Shown: positions 1-6,920, counted from the first letter of the stretch. The stretch is DNA of 9,289 nucleotides from CAYURR01 sp964446745 (GCA_964446745.1 CAYURR010000124.1:1-9289), one strand, 5' to 3'. Notes: generated by a model from the letters alone, not told the origin. Numbers and translations are program-made.

Positions 1-2088
1 GGCGCTCGTAAGCGCGATCAGTTGATCTGAGCCATATACCTCCACTCGGGCCCAGCCCTTGGACACCTCGGTATTAATAACACAACGGCAATGTATATCG
101 TCCGGCTCAATCGATTGATCGGCGATGATGTTGCCGTTATTTATTATCCTTATTGATGTAGGCTTTATATCGAAATGGGCCCATTGCTCGTATCTGGCTC
201 CTTTGTGCAGTGTGATTGCAAAGGCGGCTGATCCGGCGGGTATATCGTCGCCGATACCGAAGTCAATGCCATACGATGTTACGCAGAGCTCCAGACATGG
301 CCCGGCGGTTAAATATGTGCGTCCACGGCGTATCGCATGCGCAACAGCATCGCCGAGGCTTGTATCGCAGAGGTTATGCGAGAGAGCTTCGCCGCCTGCC
401 AATCCTATATACGTCACGACGTTTAATAGTTTCCCATTGTCGGGGCCGTGCCAATCCTTGCCCGAGACGGCTGTGATGCGGTAGCCCTCGTTCAGTAGCT
501 GCGTCCACCACTCGGTGGCGAGGCGAGTGATCATTGCACCGTCTTGAAACGGACGCGACCATACCTCCATGTAGTCGATGTTGTGCTTGTCGGCTATTTC
601 AAAATCCCATCGACAGCCCGTACAGATCGGGTTGCCCAAGCAGAATGGGTGTGCGATCCCAACGACCGCGCCCGTTCTTTTTAATGCGCGCATATGCTCA
701 TCGATTGGTACACGACCACCGGAGGCTTCGCGCCAGTCTACAAAGCCCGAGGTATTCAGCGCGAGCATATGGCCGTAAAAGGTCGTCCACTCGATGCCGC
801 GCACTACGGGCAGCGTCTCGGCAGCCAATGTTTTCGTAAGCTCGCGGTGTCCGGAAAAGCTGTTGTGATCGGTCAGTGCGATACCGAATAACCCGGCATC
901 CCTTGCGGCTTCGCATAGCTCACGCACGGTAAAACGTCCGTCGCTGTGGATCGTGTGTGTGTGCAATTCAAACGGTTTGTAGATGGTCTTGGCAGGCTTG
1001 CGAGCCTCCACGCGTAATTTGAAAGCCGCGTCTTGGCTCACGTTATGCAGGCTCAGCACGACGCGGTAACGCCCCTTGACTGCGCAATGCGTCTCAAACC
1101 CGGGAGAAGCAAAATCTGAAGATATAATATGATGCAAAACGGGATCGTGACGATGCGCGCATCCGAGGTAGTGATAGGCCGCCGATTCATCGGGCTTATA
1201 ATCAAATGAAATCGTGATATGGTTCTTTACAGGCACAAAGTTATGCCAATCGTAGTCACCGCGTTTGTCCGTAGGTATAAAGCGATCCAACGCATCGTTG
1301 ATCATGTCTTTGCAGATCGACTCGTCCGTGACATCCTTTGGCGAGTATTCGGTATATATATGTAGCTCCTCGAAATCCCAGTCCAGATCGAATTCTATGG
1401 GTAGGTGGGTCTTTGCATCGGCGGGCTTGAACGTGAACTCGCGATTGACGAGTAATAAACCGTCCTCGACCTTGTCAAACCCACCCAAACGCTTGACCGC
1501 GTTTATGCAAGCGGGCTTATCGTTTATGAGTCTGCGTAGCTCGGCTAAGCCGCGTGCGTTCGCCCCGGTGTTCAACCAGAGCTTCAGATATCCGTTGTCC
1601 CCGTATTTGTCACACAAATGATCATAAATACGCTCGTACTGCGTATCCAGATCATAGTCAGGGTAATTGCTGAGCCCGTATTGTGCGCAGCGGTAGATAA
1701 TGATCTCAGGCCTAATGTCTCTGTCAGCCTCGGCTATGATGCACCCATATATGGAGCGGGGCTTCGTGTCGTGTGAGGCGCGATGATCCTCGACGGCCTG
1801 CTTCATGATCTTGACTTGCTCGTCCGTAAACCATTTGAGCAAGGTAGTGTCGGCTTCGAGTATCGCGCCGGAGGTCAGATGATGATTTTTACGGTCCATA
1901 CAAAGACCCGTATCGTGGTATGCAGCTATTACATATACCATGTGTTCGTCTACATCATATTCCTTGGCGATCTCGAGGCTGTTTCGTAAAACGGTCTGCA
2001 CATGCTCAGGGCCGTGTGCAGTATCGAAACCCTCGTATCGAGGCAGGATATGCGTGTTTATGTAGTCCTCTAATGCGTTATTCCTCAA
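1..2088 (-). CDS. HD domain - CehA/McbA-type PHP metallohydrolase fusion, partial at left edge
   Basis: I translated this frame by hand. It stays open for 696 codons from 2088 to base 1, so the C-terminus lies outside the window. The probable start is TTG at 2088-2086, preceded by GGAGG with 7 bases of spacing and overlapping the upstream gene's stop codon. Residues about 20-140 look like an HD phosphohydrolase domain: HGPEHV (H29), YHD (H58, D59) and EADRD (D122). Residues about 205-365 look like the beta-rich domain that often precedes CehA-type PHP domains. Residues 372-600 are a PHP domain with ELHTHTIHSDG (H376, H378, H381, D383), TDHN (D407, H408), GIEW (E433), YGH (H440), IAHP (H480), MEVW (E508) and GKDWH (D545, H547). 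A full metal-ligand set is therefore present. Such folds hydrolyse phosphoesters or related bonds; the substrate is unknown. The gene is probably translationally coupled to the DUF4037 gene. The reading frame and both domain assignments are firm; the start and function are inferred. Confidence 0.88.
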   Translation of the reverse strand, partial: MRNNALEDYINTHILPRYEGFDTAHGPEHVQTVLRNSLEIAKEYDVDEHMVYVIAAYHDTGLCMDRKNHHLTSGAILEADTTLLKWFTDEQVKIMKQAVEDHRASHDTKPRSIYGCIIAEADRDIRPEIIIYRCAQYGLSNYPDYDLDTQYERIYDHLCDKYGDNGYLKLWLNTGANARGLAELRRLINDKPACINAVKRLGGFDKVEDGLLLVNREFTFKPADAKTHLPIEFDLDWDFEELHIYTEYSPKDVTDESICKDMINDALDRFIPTDKRGDYDWHNFVPVKNHITISFDYKPDESAAYHYLGCAHRHDPVLHHIISSDFASPGFETHCAVKGRYRVVLSLHNVSQDAAFKLRVEARKPAKTIYKPFELHTHTIHSDGRFTVRELCEAARDAGLFGIALTDHNSFSGHRELTKTLAAETLPVVRGIEWTTFYGHMLALNTSGFVDWREASGGRVPIDEHMRALKRTGAVVGIAHPFCLGNPICTGCRWDFEIADKHNIDYMEVWSRPFQDGAMITRLATEWWTQLLNEGYRITAVSGKDWHGPDNGKLLNVVTYIGLAGGEALSHNLCDTSLGDAVAHAIRRGRTYLTAGPCLELCVTSYGIDFGIGDDIPAGSAAFAITLHKGARYEQWAHFDIKPTSIRIINNGNIIADQSIEPDDIHCRCVINTEVSKGWARVEVYGSDQLIALTSA

Positions 2089-3182
2089 TGCGTGACCTCC
2101 GATCGGGTATACAAGGCCTTTACGTTACGTTTATATGCAGGATCGTCTGATATAACGGTGAGATTTGGGATTTCGCTGAGTATGCCGATCAACGGTAGCC
2201 CCTCAAGCTCGCTACCCTTAAGGGTCTCTGCGATCTGTCCGGCGATACCATCGGCAAAGATCACATCGATGTCCCTGCCGAAATAGTTTTGGATCTGCGC
2301 ATTCACAGGATCGGTAATGCCCTTTGTGTCATGCAGATCTGCGATGGCCTTTTGCGCGCTAACAAGGTGGTGTTGGCGTGTCTTGATATCATTTGCAGAA
2401 ACCGCGCTACGAATGTGCTCCTTTATGCGCTCGTCCGTCTGCAGACGTGTGAACGCCGTGCCAAACCATTTGCTGTATGGCGCATAGCGTTCTTCATATA
2501 GAAACAACAGACGCATCAATCGCTCGGCTATGCGCGCGCAGATGATCGCTGAGCCCAGCTCGTCACCGCAGTCCGAAGTACGTTTCACAAAGGCTTGCTC
2601 CTCTGCGATCAAGGACCAGTTAGAAGCCAAAAGATAACGCTTTACAGCATCCGGATAAAAACGCAGGGGGCTTATAATCTGTGCAAGCCCAAGATCATCG
2701 GTAAAGAACCGCCCCGATATCAGCGCGAGCAGTCTGTGCTCGGAAAATGTGAGCCAGTCGATGTAGCTTAGGCCGGTGAGATCGGATGTGCCGAGATAAT
2801 CGGTTAGAAAATCCTCAAAACGATGTATGAAGATCAACGGTTCGACCGGGCCCTCCGATATCATCTGGGCATGGCGCACACCGCCGTCATTCGGATCGGG
2901 AGATGAGAAATTCACACTATAACCGAGGAAGGAGTAGGGTAGATGCTTTGAAAACATCAGCATCAGGTCATCCTTTATACTGTCGTCCTCGATGAACAGA
3001 TAAAATCTAGGTCCCCACATGTGGTCGGAGGATGTAACATCGTCATAACCGAGCACATCTGAACCGTAACCGAGCAGCCCGGCGGAGTAGGTGAGTGTTG
3101 GGAAATGCTCCGCTAACAGCGGTTTACAGATTTCGTTGAAAAAGCGTTCGGATAGCTCGAAACCTTTAATGAATGCAGGCAT
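2085..3182 (-). CDS. DUF4037 domain protein, nucleotidyltransferase-like
   Basis: A 365-residue protein that matches my recollection of the DUF4037 family over its whole length. The N-terminal block has GYGSDVLGYDD (residues 38-48) and SSDHMWGPR (51-59), which resembles the Gly-Ser plus acidic active-site region of nucleotidyltransferase folds. The central EERYAPYSKWFGTAF segment is also typical of the family. No reaction is established for DUF4037 to my knowledge, so the nucleotidyltransferase label is inference. The ATG at 3182 follows AAAGGA with about 8 bases of spacing. The gene starts 13 bases after the DUF3791 gene and overlaps the next gene's TTG start, so it sits inside a co-directional run. 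Its codon use and base composition match the HD-PHP gene rather than the AT-rich genes upstream. That suggests these two are the older unit and the cassette arrived in front of them. Confidence 0.8.
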   Translation of the reverse strand: MPAFIKGFELSERFFNEICKPLLAEHFPTLTYSAGLLGYGSDVLGYDDVTSSDHMWGPRFYLFIEDDSIKDDLMLMFSKHLPYSFLGYSVNFSSPDPNDGGVRHAQMISEGPVEPLIFIHRFEDFLTDYLGTSDLTGLSYIDWLTFSEHRLLALISGRFFTDDLGLAQIISPLRFYPDAVKRYLLASNWSLIAEEQAFVKRTSDCGDELGSAIICARIAERLMRLLFLYEERYAPYSKWFGTAFTRLQTDERIKEHIRSAVSANDIKTRQHHLVSAQKAIADLHDTKGITDPVNAQIQNYFGRDIDVIFADGIAGQIAETLKGSELEGLPLIGILSEIPNLTVISDDPAYKRNVKALYTRSEVTH

Positions 3183-3195
3183 AGGGACAGTCCTT

Positions 3196-3405
3196 TCAAG
3201 TTATAGAATTTTGCTCATCAATCCATCTATCTATGTCATCAATAATTAATGGACTACTCATTGTGTGAAGTGTTTCATAGCAGTCAATTACAAATTTATG
3301 CACTTGGGTTTTTTTAAACAAACGATGAACTTCATCACCTATTAATTCTTTGTTTCTTTTATATTCTTCTATACAATAAATCAAAAACTCATGCTCTTTA
3401 TTCAT
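3196..3405 (-). CDS. DUF3791 small protein
   Basis: A 69-residue acidic protein resembling the DUF3791 family: an EFLIYCIEEYK-type N-terminus, then GDEVHRLFKK, then a YETLHT segment and a C-terminal IDDIDRWIDEQ. Proteins of this type are commonly encoded beside DUF3990 proteins in Firmicutes, as here. A partner or antidote role is plausible but only inferred. The ATG at 3405 follows GAGGTGA at short spacing, and an AAAGGAG lies further upstream. It is the third gene of an AT-rich co-directional set, 27 bases after the 86-residue gene and 13 bases before the DUF4037 gene. No transmembrane segment or signal peptide is seen. Confidence 0.75.
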   Translation of the reverse strand: MNKEHEFLIYCIEEYKRNKELIGDEVHRLFKKTQVHKFVIDCYETLHTMSSPLIIDDIDRWIDEQNSIT

Positions 3406-3432
3406 TACTCACCTCAACTCCTTTATAGTGCT

Positions 3433-3693
3433 TTAACCCTCAACGGGAAAATAAAGCTCTCCATTCTGTTTTTCATACTCATACATTTCATACAAAGTCA
3501 ATGGGCTAAAGTGCCATATCTTAGTTTTCTCATCTTCCAATACTCGGTAAACCTTCGAGTTATAAAATTCTTCGATCGCACTTAATTCATCAATATCGTG
3601 GTTTTTGATAATCAAGTCAATCACTTTTGGTATTATAAGACTTAATATAATCGGTAACTTATCTTTGTTTAAATCATCAGCATTTCTATTCAT
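3433..3693 (-). CDS. 86-residue small protein of the DUF3990/DUF3791 cassette
   Basis: This small protein has no name that I can assign. It has a hydrophobic N-terminal helix-like stretch (LPIILSLIIPKVIDLII, residues 14-30), then an EEFYNSKVYRVLEDEKTKIWH core and a C-terminal SPLTLYEMYEYEKQNG. I recall similar small proteins with the pattern 'FYNSxxY..LE.E.TKxWHxSP..LY' next to DUF3990 and DUF3791 genes in Clostridia, which supports it being a real cassette member. The ATG at 3693 follows AGAGG at about 9 bases, a weaker site than those of its neighbours. Base composition is AT-rich like both flanking cassette genes. Function unknown; an antitoxin or adaptor role is possible. Confidence 0.7.
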   Translation of the reverse strand: MNRNADDLNKDKLPIILSLIIPKVIDLIIKNHDIDELSAIEEFYNSKVYRVLEDEKTKIWHFSPLTLYEMYEYEKQNGELYFPVEG

Positions 3694-3720
3694 GTTACAC
3701 GCCTCTCGATAGCTTATAAA

Positions 3721-4206
3721 TTACAAAATATCAATTCTCTTAATAAAAGTTATATAATTCATGGCATTTTCACTCGTAAACGCTATTTGATCATATAAAT
3801 GCTTTATCTTTAGATTCTCTAACGCCTGCGCTTTAGATAATTCACCCGAGAAGTATAGCGCGAGTGTTCTATACACATCATCATTTGCGACAGGTCCAAC
3901 GACTATATCATATTGATGACCTGAATAACTTCCATTTCTATTGTCCGATACAAAATCCAACCAGTGCTCGCCAGGGTACTCAAACTTTAATATCGACAGT
4001 TCTTTGTTAGCTCTTTCTTCATCATATTTGTATACATTTATTATTTTCCCGCCCGACCTATGACGATTGTATACGCTTATGCAGAACCTCTCGGCTTGAA
4101 TTAGATTTGTAGTTGTATAAAACCCGGCTCCAAAATCAAGATGACGATTTGGTTCTATCAATTTTGGTTCATTGACTACTACATTACTGCCATGATATAA
4201 AAGCAT
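3721..4206 (-). CDS. DUF3990 protein, putative ADP-ribosyltransferase-like toxin
   Basis: A 161-residue protein resembling DUF3990. It opens with LLYHGSN (H5), followed by DFGAGFYTTTNLIQAERF (residues 24-41), GHQYDIVVGPVANDDVY (96-112) and DQIAFTSENAMNYI (139-152). These blocks resemble the H-Y-[E/D/Q] layout of ADP-ribosyltransferase folds; I would propose H5, Y30 and Q140 as the candidate triad. The fold is my inference and the triad is untested. The ATG at 4206 has a strong GGAGGAG ribosome binding site just upstream and a good promoter beyond it. It heads the AT-rich three-gene cassette with the 86-residue gene and the DUF3791 gene, an arrangement suggestive of a toxin with small partner proteins. 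No secretion signal is seen, so it most likely acts in the cytoplasm. Confidence 0.78.
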   Translation of the reverse strand: MLLYHGSNVVVNEPKLIEPNRHLDFGAGFYTTTNLIQAERFCISVYNRHRSGGKIINVYKYDEERANKELSILKFEYPGEHWLDFVSDNRNGSYSGHQYDIVVGPVANDDVYRTLALYFSGELSKAQALENLKIKHLYDQIAFTSENAMNYITFIKRIDIL

Positions 4207-4246
4207 TTTCTCCTCCGAAAATGAACATTTTCTTACTTATCTAACA

Positions 4247-4275
4247 ATTATATCATGGCCATCTTTTCCATGCAA
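4247..4275 (-). promoter_or_regulatory. Sigma-A-type promoter of the DUF3990 cassette
   Basis: Reading the minus strand, TTGCAT (4275-4270) is followed by a 17-base spacer and a perfect TATAAT (4252-4247). TG one base ahead of the -10 makes it an extended -10 element. The start of transcription would fall near 4240, giving a leader of about 35 bases before the DUF3990 start. The -35 hexamer directly abuts the T-tract of the sigE terminator. Confidence 0.7.
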
Positions 4276-4304
4276 AAAATCCCGAGAACAATTCTCGGGA
4301 TTTT
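4276..4304 (-). terminator. Intrinsic terminator after sigE
   Basis: A perfect inverted repeat: CCCGAGAA (4281-4288) and TTCTCGGG (4292-4299) around a 3-base loop. Flanking A/T pairs extend it to 4276-4304. On the minus strand the stem is followed by a run of T. It begins 2 bases after the sigE stop codon. The flanking A and T runs make it nearly symmetrical, so it could also act on the plus strand. Confidence 0.88.
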
Positions 4305-4306
4305 GT

Positions 4307-5062
4307 TTATGTGCACATCCTGCTTATTTCCTTCTTTAGCCTGCTGATGATCTTCTTCTCAAGCCGCGATATATAGCTCTGGGATATCCCGAGTGCGTCC
4401 GCTACCTCCTTCTGGGTCTTTTCCTCACCGCCCGTGTTCAATCCGAACCGCAGCTCTACAATGCGCTTCTCTCGCTTTGAAAGCTTTTGCAAGGCCTTTT
4501 CCAGTAGCTGCTTGTCGACCTCGTCCTCAATGTCCCGCGATATCACATCCACATCCGTACCCAAGATATCGGAGAGTAGCAGCTCATTTCCTTCCCAGTC
4601 CACGTTCAGCGGCTCGTCTATCGACACCTCGGTCTTTGTGCGTGTGTTGCGTCGCAGATACATCAATATCTCGTTCTCTATGCAACGCGACGCGTAGGTC
4701 GCGAGTTTGATCTTCTTATCCATACGGAATGTGTTTATCGCTTTTATCAGCCCTATCGTGCCTATCGATATCAAGTCCTCTACGTTTACACCCGTGTTTT
4801 CAAACTTGCGTGCGATGTATACGACCAATCGCAGATTGCGCTCGATCAGCACGGATTTGATGCCGATGTCATCGTTGCCGTCAAGACGCTGCAGCAGTGC
4901 GGCCTCTTCGTCCGGCTCGAGCGGAGCGGGTAATATCTCACTGCCGCCGATATAGTAGATCGTTTCTTCGTCCGTATGCTTATGTAATACCGACTCAAAA
5001 AGCCTTTGTATCCCGCGCAGCAATCCCTTTGTTCTGTCAAACAGCTCTTTGTAATATGGCAT
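4307..5062 (-). CDS. sigE: Sporulation sigma factor SigE (pro-sigma-E)
   Basis: The early mother-cell sigma factor, made as an inactive membrane-associated precursor and activated by SpoIIGA cleavage. The match to Bacillus subtilis SigE is very close: YYIGGSE (residues 36-42), ERNLRLVVYIARKFENTG in region 2, the KLATYASRCIENEILMYLRRN segment of region 2.3-2.4, DEPLNVDWEGNELLLSDILGTD, and a region 4.2 helix-turn-helix beginning TQKEVADALGISQSYISRLEKK (from about 216). I chose ATG at 5062 (251 residues) because GGGAGGTGG lies just upstream at normal spacing. The in-frame ATG at 5077 would put that site inside the coding region. The amphipathic stretch before YYIGG (35 residues) serves as the pro-sequence and is somewhat longer than in B. 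subtilis; cleavage is expected near YYIGG. It lies 15 bases after spoIIGA, in the same operon. No sigG follows; a terminator does. Confidence 0.97.
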   Translation of the reverse strand: MPYYKELFDRTKGLLRGIQRLFESVLHKHTDEETIYYIGGSEILPAPLEPDEEAALLQRLDGNDDIGIKSVLIERNLRLVVYIARKFENTGVNVEDLISIGTIGLIKAINTFRMDKKIKLATYASRCIENEILMYLRRNTRTKTEVSIDEPLNVDWEGNELLLSDILGTDVDVISRDIEDEVDKQLLEKALQKLSKREKRIVELRFGLNTGGEEKTQKEVADALGISQSYISRLEKKIISRLKKEISRMCT

Positions 5063-5077
5063 AACGCCACCTCCCAT

Positions 5078-5974
5078 TCATGTTTCGGGGTTGATGAGCC
5101 CGGGGCTTATAAGCCCTTGGTAACAGCCATCCTTCGAAAGCTTAAAATTATAAATCCCTATCACCACGTTATCGCGGCTCAGGATCTCCTGCTGTGTATA
5201 TATTTCCACCTTATCGGAACGGAAGCCCACGAGTATCCCGTGCTGCTTCCCGATACTCTCAAACGGTATCATACGTATCCTGCCCATAAACGCGCTGTCA
5301 TGGATTTCTGCGAGTGTCCCCGGATCGCTTTGGGCGTTTCGCATAAACGCATCGCGCAGATCATCCGGCAAAAAGCCCTTGATGCTCTCGAGCTCCGCGA
5401 TCACCACCGGTGCCTTGCTGAGCGGATCGGTTAAGGAGTGCCCCGTATCCACGAGAGCCTGAAGCTCCGCGTTCACCTCGTTTATGTATATCCTCACAGG
5501 CAGAAACACCTGCCGCTTTACCGATAATCTGTTAAAGAAGATTAGTATCAGCTTAATCAATATGTAAAAGCCCACGACGGAAAACAGCAAAAGCTTTACC
5601 GAGAATACGCCGCCAAAATCCGCATTTAAAATATTCATAAAACCCGTATTGTAATACAGGGTAAGCCCGAGACCGCCCAAGATGAACGACGAGACATATG
5701 ACACGGCCAAGAGTTTTGCGTAATCCTTAATATTTTTGGGAAAGAACGCGATAAATATGCCCGTGACCAGCATCAGCACGGACAGTAAAAAATGGTAGGC
5801 CGGATGAAACCTGAACGCGAGGATTGCGATGCAATACATCATCGCCATTACCGCGCCGCCCATAAGCAGCCTCCAGCCGGAGGTTTTTTTGTGCAGTATC
5901 TTTCCGGCGGTCCAGAGGATCAGCGTGTCCATACCCATATTCACAGCAAAGACTATGTCCGCATATATTTCCAT
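5078..5974 (-). CDS. spoIIGA: Sporulation sigma-E processing peptidase SpoIIGA
   Basis: A membrane-embedded aspartic protease that removes the pro-sequence of SigE at the sporulation septum after a signal from the forespore. The 298-residue protein has about five hydrophobic segments in its first 150 residues, then a cytoplasmic domain with QALVDTGHSLTDP; the catalytic Asp is residue 176. RMIPFESIGKQHGILVGFRSD further on fits the family. I chose ATG at 5974 because AAGGAGG lies 7 bases upstream (5988-5982). An in-frame ATG at 6001 has no such site and would add nine residues before the family-typical N-terminus. It is co-transcribed with sigE, the classic spoIIG operon. I see no convincing Spo0A box (TGNCGAA) upstream, although the family is normally under Spo0A control. 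Confidence 0.95.
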   Translation of the reverse strand: MEIYADIVFAVNMGMDTLILWTAGKILHKKTSGWRLLMGGAVMAMMYCIAILAFRFHPAYHFLLSVLMLVTGIFIAFFPKNIKDYAKLLAVSYVSSFILGGLGLTLYYNTGFMNILNADFGGVFSVKLLLFSVVGFYILIKLILIFFNRLSVKRQVFLPVRIYINEVNAELQALVDTGHSLTDPLSKAPVVIAELESIKGFLPDDLRDAFMRNAQSDPGTLAEIHDSAFMGRIRMIPFESIGKQHGILVGFRSDKVEIYTQQEILSRDNVVIGIYNFKLSKDGCYQGLISPGLINPET

Positions 5975-6063
5975 AACGAGGCCTCCTTTTTTAGTATACA
6001 AAAGCCGCTATGCAAAATATGTCATATAGAGTCCATGGGAAAAAAAGTCCAAGACTGATTCCG

Positions 6064-6091
6064 TTGCATATTTATGCGGATATGTTATAAT
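6064..6091 (+). promoter_or_regulatory. Sigma-A-type promoter for the 6140 gene
   Basis: TTGCAT (6064-6069), a 16-base spacer and a perfect TATAAT (6086-6091), with TG one base ahead of the -10 (extended -10). It points away from spoIIGA, so the 165-base gap is a divergent regulatory region. The predicted start of transcription near 6098 leaves about 40 bases before the GTG start at 6140. This transcript may also supply the thrS leader downstream. Confidence 0.7.
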
Positions 6092-6139
6092 GCTGGCATA
6101 AGCGTGACACGAAAAGACAGATATAGTAGGGGGGATACC

Positions 6140-6844
6140 GTGTTAAACAGCTTAATGGGCTACAATATCTACAACTTCTATTTAACGCGCAGTATCGTCA
6201 GGTCAGACGCACCGATTCGAACCATCAGAAAAAAGATATCCTCTGCTGTCGACAGCAATACCAAGACGAGTTTCTCTCACAATAAACGTGTGAGAAATGA
6301 TATAATCACCTACGCCAACGACGTTTACGAAAATGTCACGACATTCAAAAACTCGGTAAGGGATTTACTTTCTGACGCGGACAATATGACCGACGAATAC
6401 AAGCAAGGCGAGGCGGCTCCCGATTTAATGGAGCGCGATCTTATGCGATTCATCGAGCGGTTTAACGCTGTGCGGGATTATATCGTGGAAAACGGTAAAA
6501 GCCCGTCATTATCGGCATTCTCTGAGGGCCTGACCGAACGCATTGAGCAGGATTATCATATCTTAAAGAAGGTCGGCATTATTGCCGAGGAAAACGGTGT
6601 ACTCACATTCCATCCGGAAGTGGCTATCGATCTATCGAACGGCTTTCTGTCTCATTTTGTAAACAACGAGACCGAGGCATTTAGGGATATGTACAATCAA
6701 TCGATAGACCTGTTGCGTCTACCGATGGTCAATCATTTAAACTTTAACGACTACACATATAATTACAGCTATCGCTTCGGCAAGCTCGTAACAGACGGAT
6801 ACGCGCTGATCGAGTCGGGCATGATATTAGACAGCGCCGTATAA
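6140..6844 (+). CDS. Hypothetical 234-residue protein, possibly FliD-C-like
   Basis: I do not recognise this gene with confidence. The start is probably GTG at 6140, preceded by AGTAGGGGGG at 5 bases. An in-frame ATG at 6074 lies inside the promoter and has no ribosome binding site. The protein is soluble and mostly helical, with an N-terminal NSLMGYNIYNFYLT segment, a basic stretch (residues 27-50) and a long acidic helical middle. Residues about 115-185 contain FIERFNAVRDYIVENG and then DYHILKKVGIIAEENGVLTF. That pattern, an 'F...YN...DY' helix followed by 'LKxxGI...ENGxL.F', resembles the C-terminal region of flagellar cap (FliD-like) proteins seen in clostridial hypotheticals. This is inference only. 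It is divergent from spoIIGA and sits 13 bases before the thrS leader peptide, possibly in the same transcript. No signal peptide or membrane segment is seen. Confidence 0.8.
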   Translation: MLNSLMGYNIYNFYLTRSIVRSDAPIRTIRKKISSAVDSNTKTSFSHNKRVRNDIITYANDVYENVTTFKNSVRDLLSDADNMTDEYKQGEAAPDLMERDLMRFIERFNAVRDYIVENGKSPSLSAFSEGLTERIEQDYHILKKVGIIAEENGVLTFHPEVAIDLSNGFLSHFVNNETEAFRDMYNQSIDLLRLPMVNHLNFNDYTYNYSYRFGKLVTDGYALIESGMILDSAV

Positions 6845-6857
6845 AAAGGAGCACTTT

Positions 6858-6908
6858 ATGTTGAGTTCTATGTTTAACTACCTTTTCACAACCACCACTA
6901 CCGACTAG
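6858..6908 (+). CDS. Threonine-rich leader peptide of thrS (16 residues)
   Basis: A very short frame encoding MLSSMFNYLFTTTTTD. It has its own ribosome binding site, AAAAGGAG, 7 bases before the ATG at 6858, and ends at TAG 6906-6908. Five consecutive threonine codons (ACA ACC ACC ACT ACC, 6888-6902) end two codons before the stop. It lies 156 bases upstream of a threonyl-tRNA synthetase gene and is followed by competing hairpins and an intrinsic terminator. Known attenuators work this way: scarce charged tRNA-Thr stalls the ribosome on the Thr codons, which changes how the downstream RNA folds. E. coli thrL is the functional parallel for the thr operon; this peptide is not similar to it in sequence. 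The role is inferred from architecture, but codon content, site and position agree well. Confidence 0.85.
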   Translation: MLSSMFNYLFTTTTTD

Positions 6909-6920
6909 GGCTTTCCCAGT

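Noticed and set aside
125..1989. Several short plus-strand frames and a 72-codon minus-strand frame (698-916)
   Set aside because: They are other-frame shadows of the long HD-PHP gene on the minus strand. None has a good ribosome binding site or a recognisable protein.
4393..5434. Short plus-strand frames opposite sigE and spoIIGA
   Set aside because: They lie wholly across two firmly identified genes and show low-complexity, Ser/Arg-rich translations typical of antisense frames.
5993..5998. TATACT on the minus strand as the spoIIGA -10 element
   Set aside because: Transcription would start inside or after the AAGGAGG at 5988-5982, leaving no ribosome binding site. An ATGACA 21 bases upstream recalls the long-spaced spoIIG promoter, but the geometry does not work.
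6074..6139. ATG at 6074 as the start of the hypothetical gene
   Set aside because: It lies inside the -35/-10 promoter at 6064-6091 and has no ribosome binding site. The GTG at 6140 has a strong one.
6244..6257. 14-base perfect palindrome TGCTGTCGACAGCA and a nearby 7-bp hairpin at 6275-6295
   Set aside because: Both lie within coding sequence. A palindrome of this size can arise by chance, and there is no second copy or flanking signal to suggest an operator or recombination site.
6301..6306. TATAAT with an extended TG inside the 6140 gene as a second promoter
   Set aside because: There is no acceptable -35 at 16-18 bases upstream, and the bases are ordinary codons of the gene.
6758..6763. 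TATAAT inside the 3' part of the 6140 gene as a promoter for the thrS leader
   Set aside because: The best -35 candidates at usual spacing (TTTAAA or ATTTAA) are poor. It cannot be excluded, but it is not supported enough to list.
6140..6908. Likeness between the N-terminus of the 6140 protein (MLNSLMGYN) and the leader peptide (MLSSMFNYL)
   Set aside because: It is too short to mean duplication, and the underlying bases differ at many positions.
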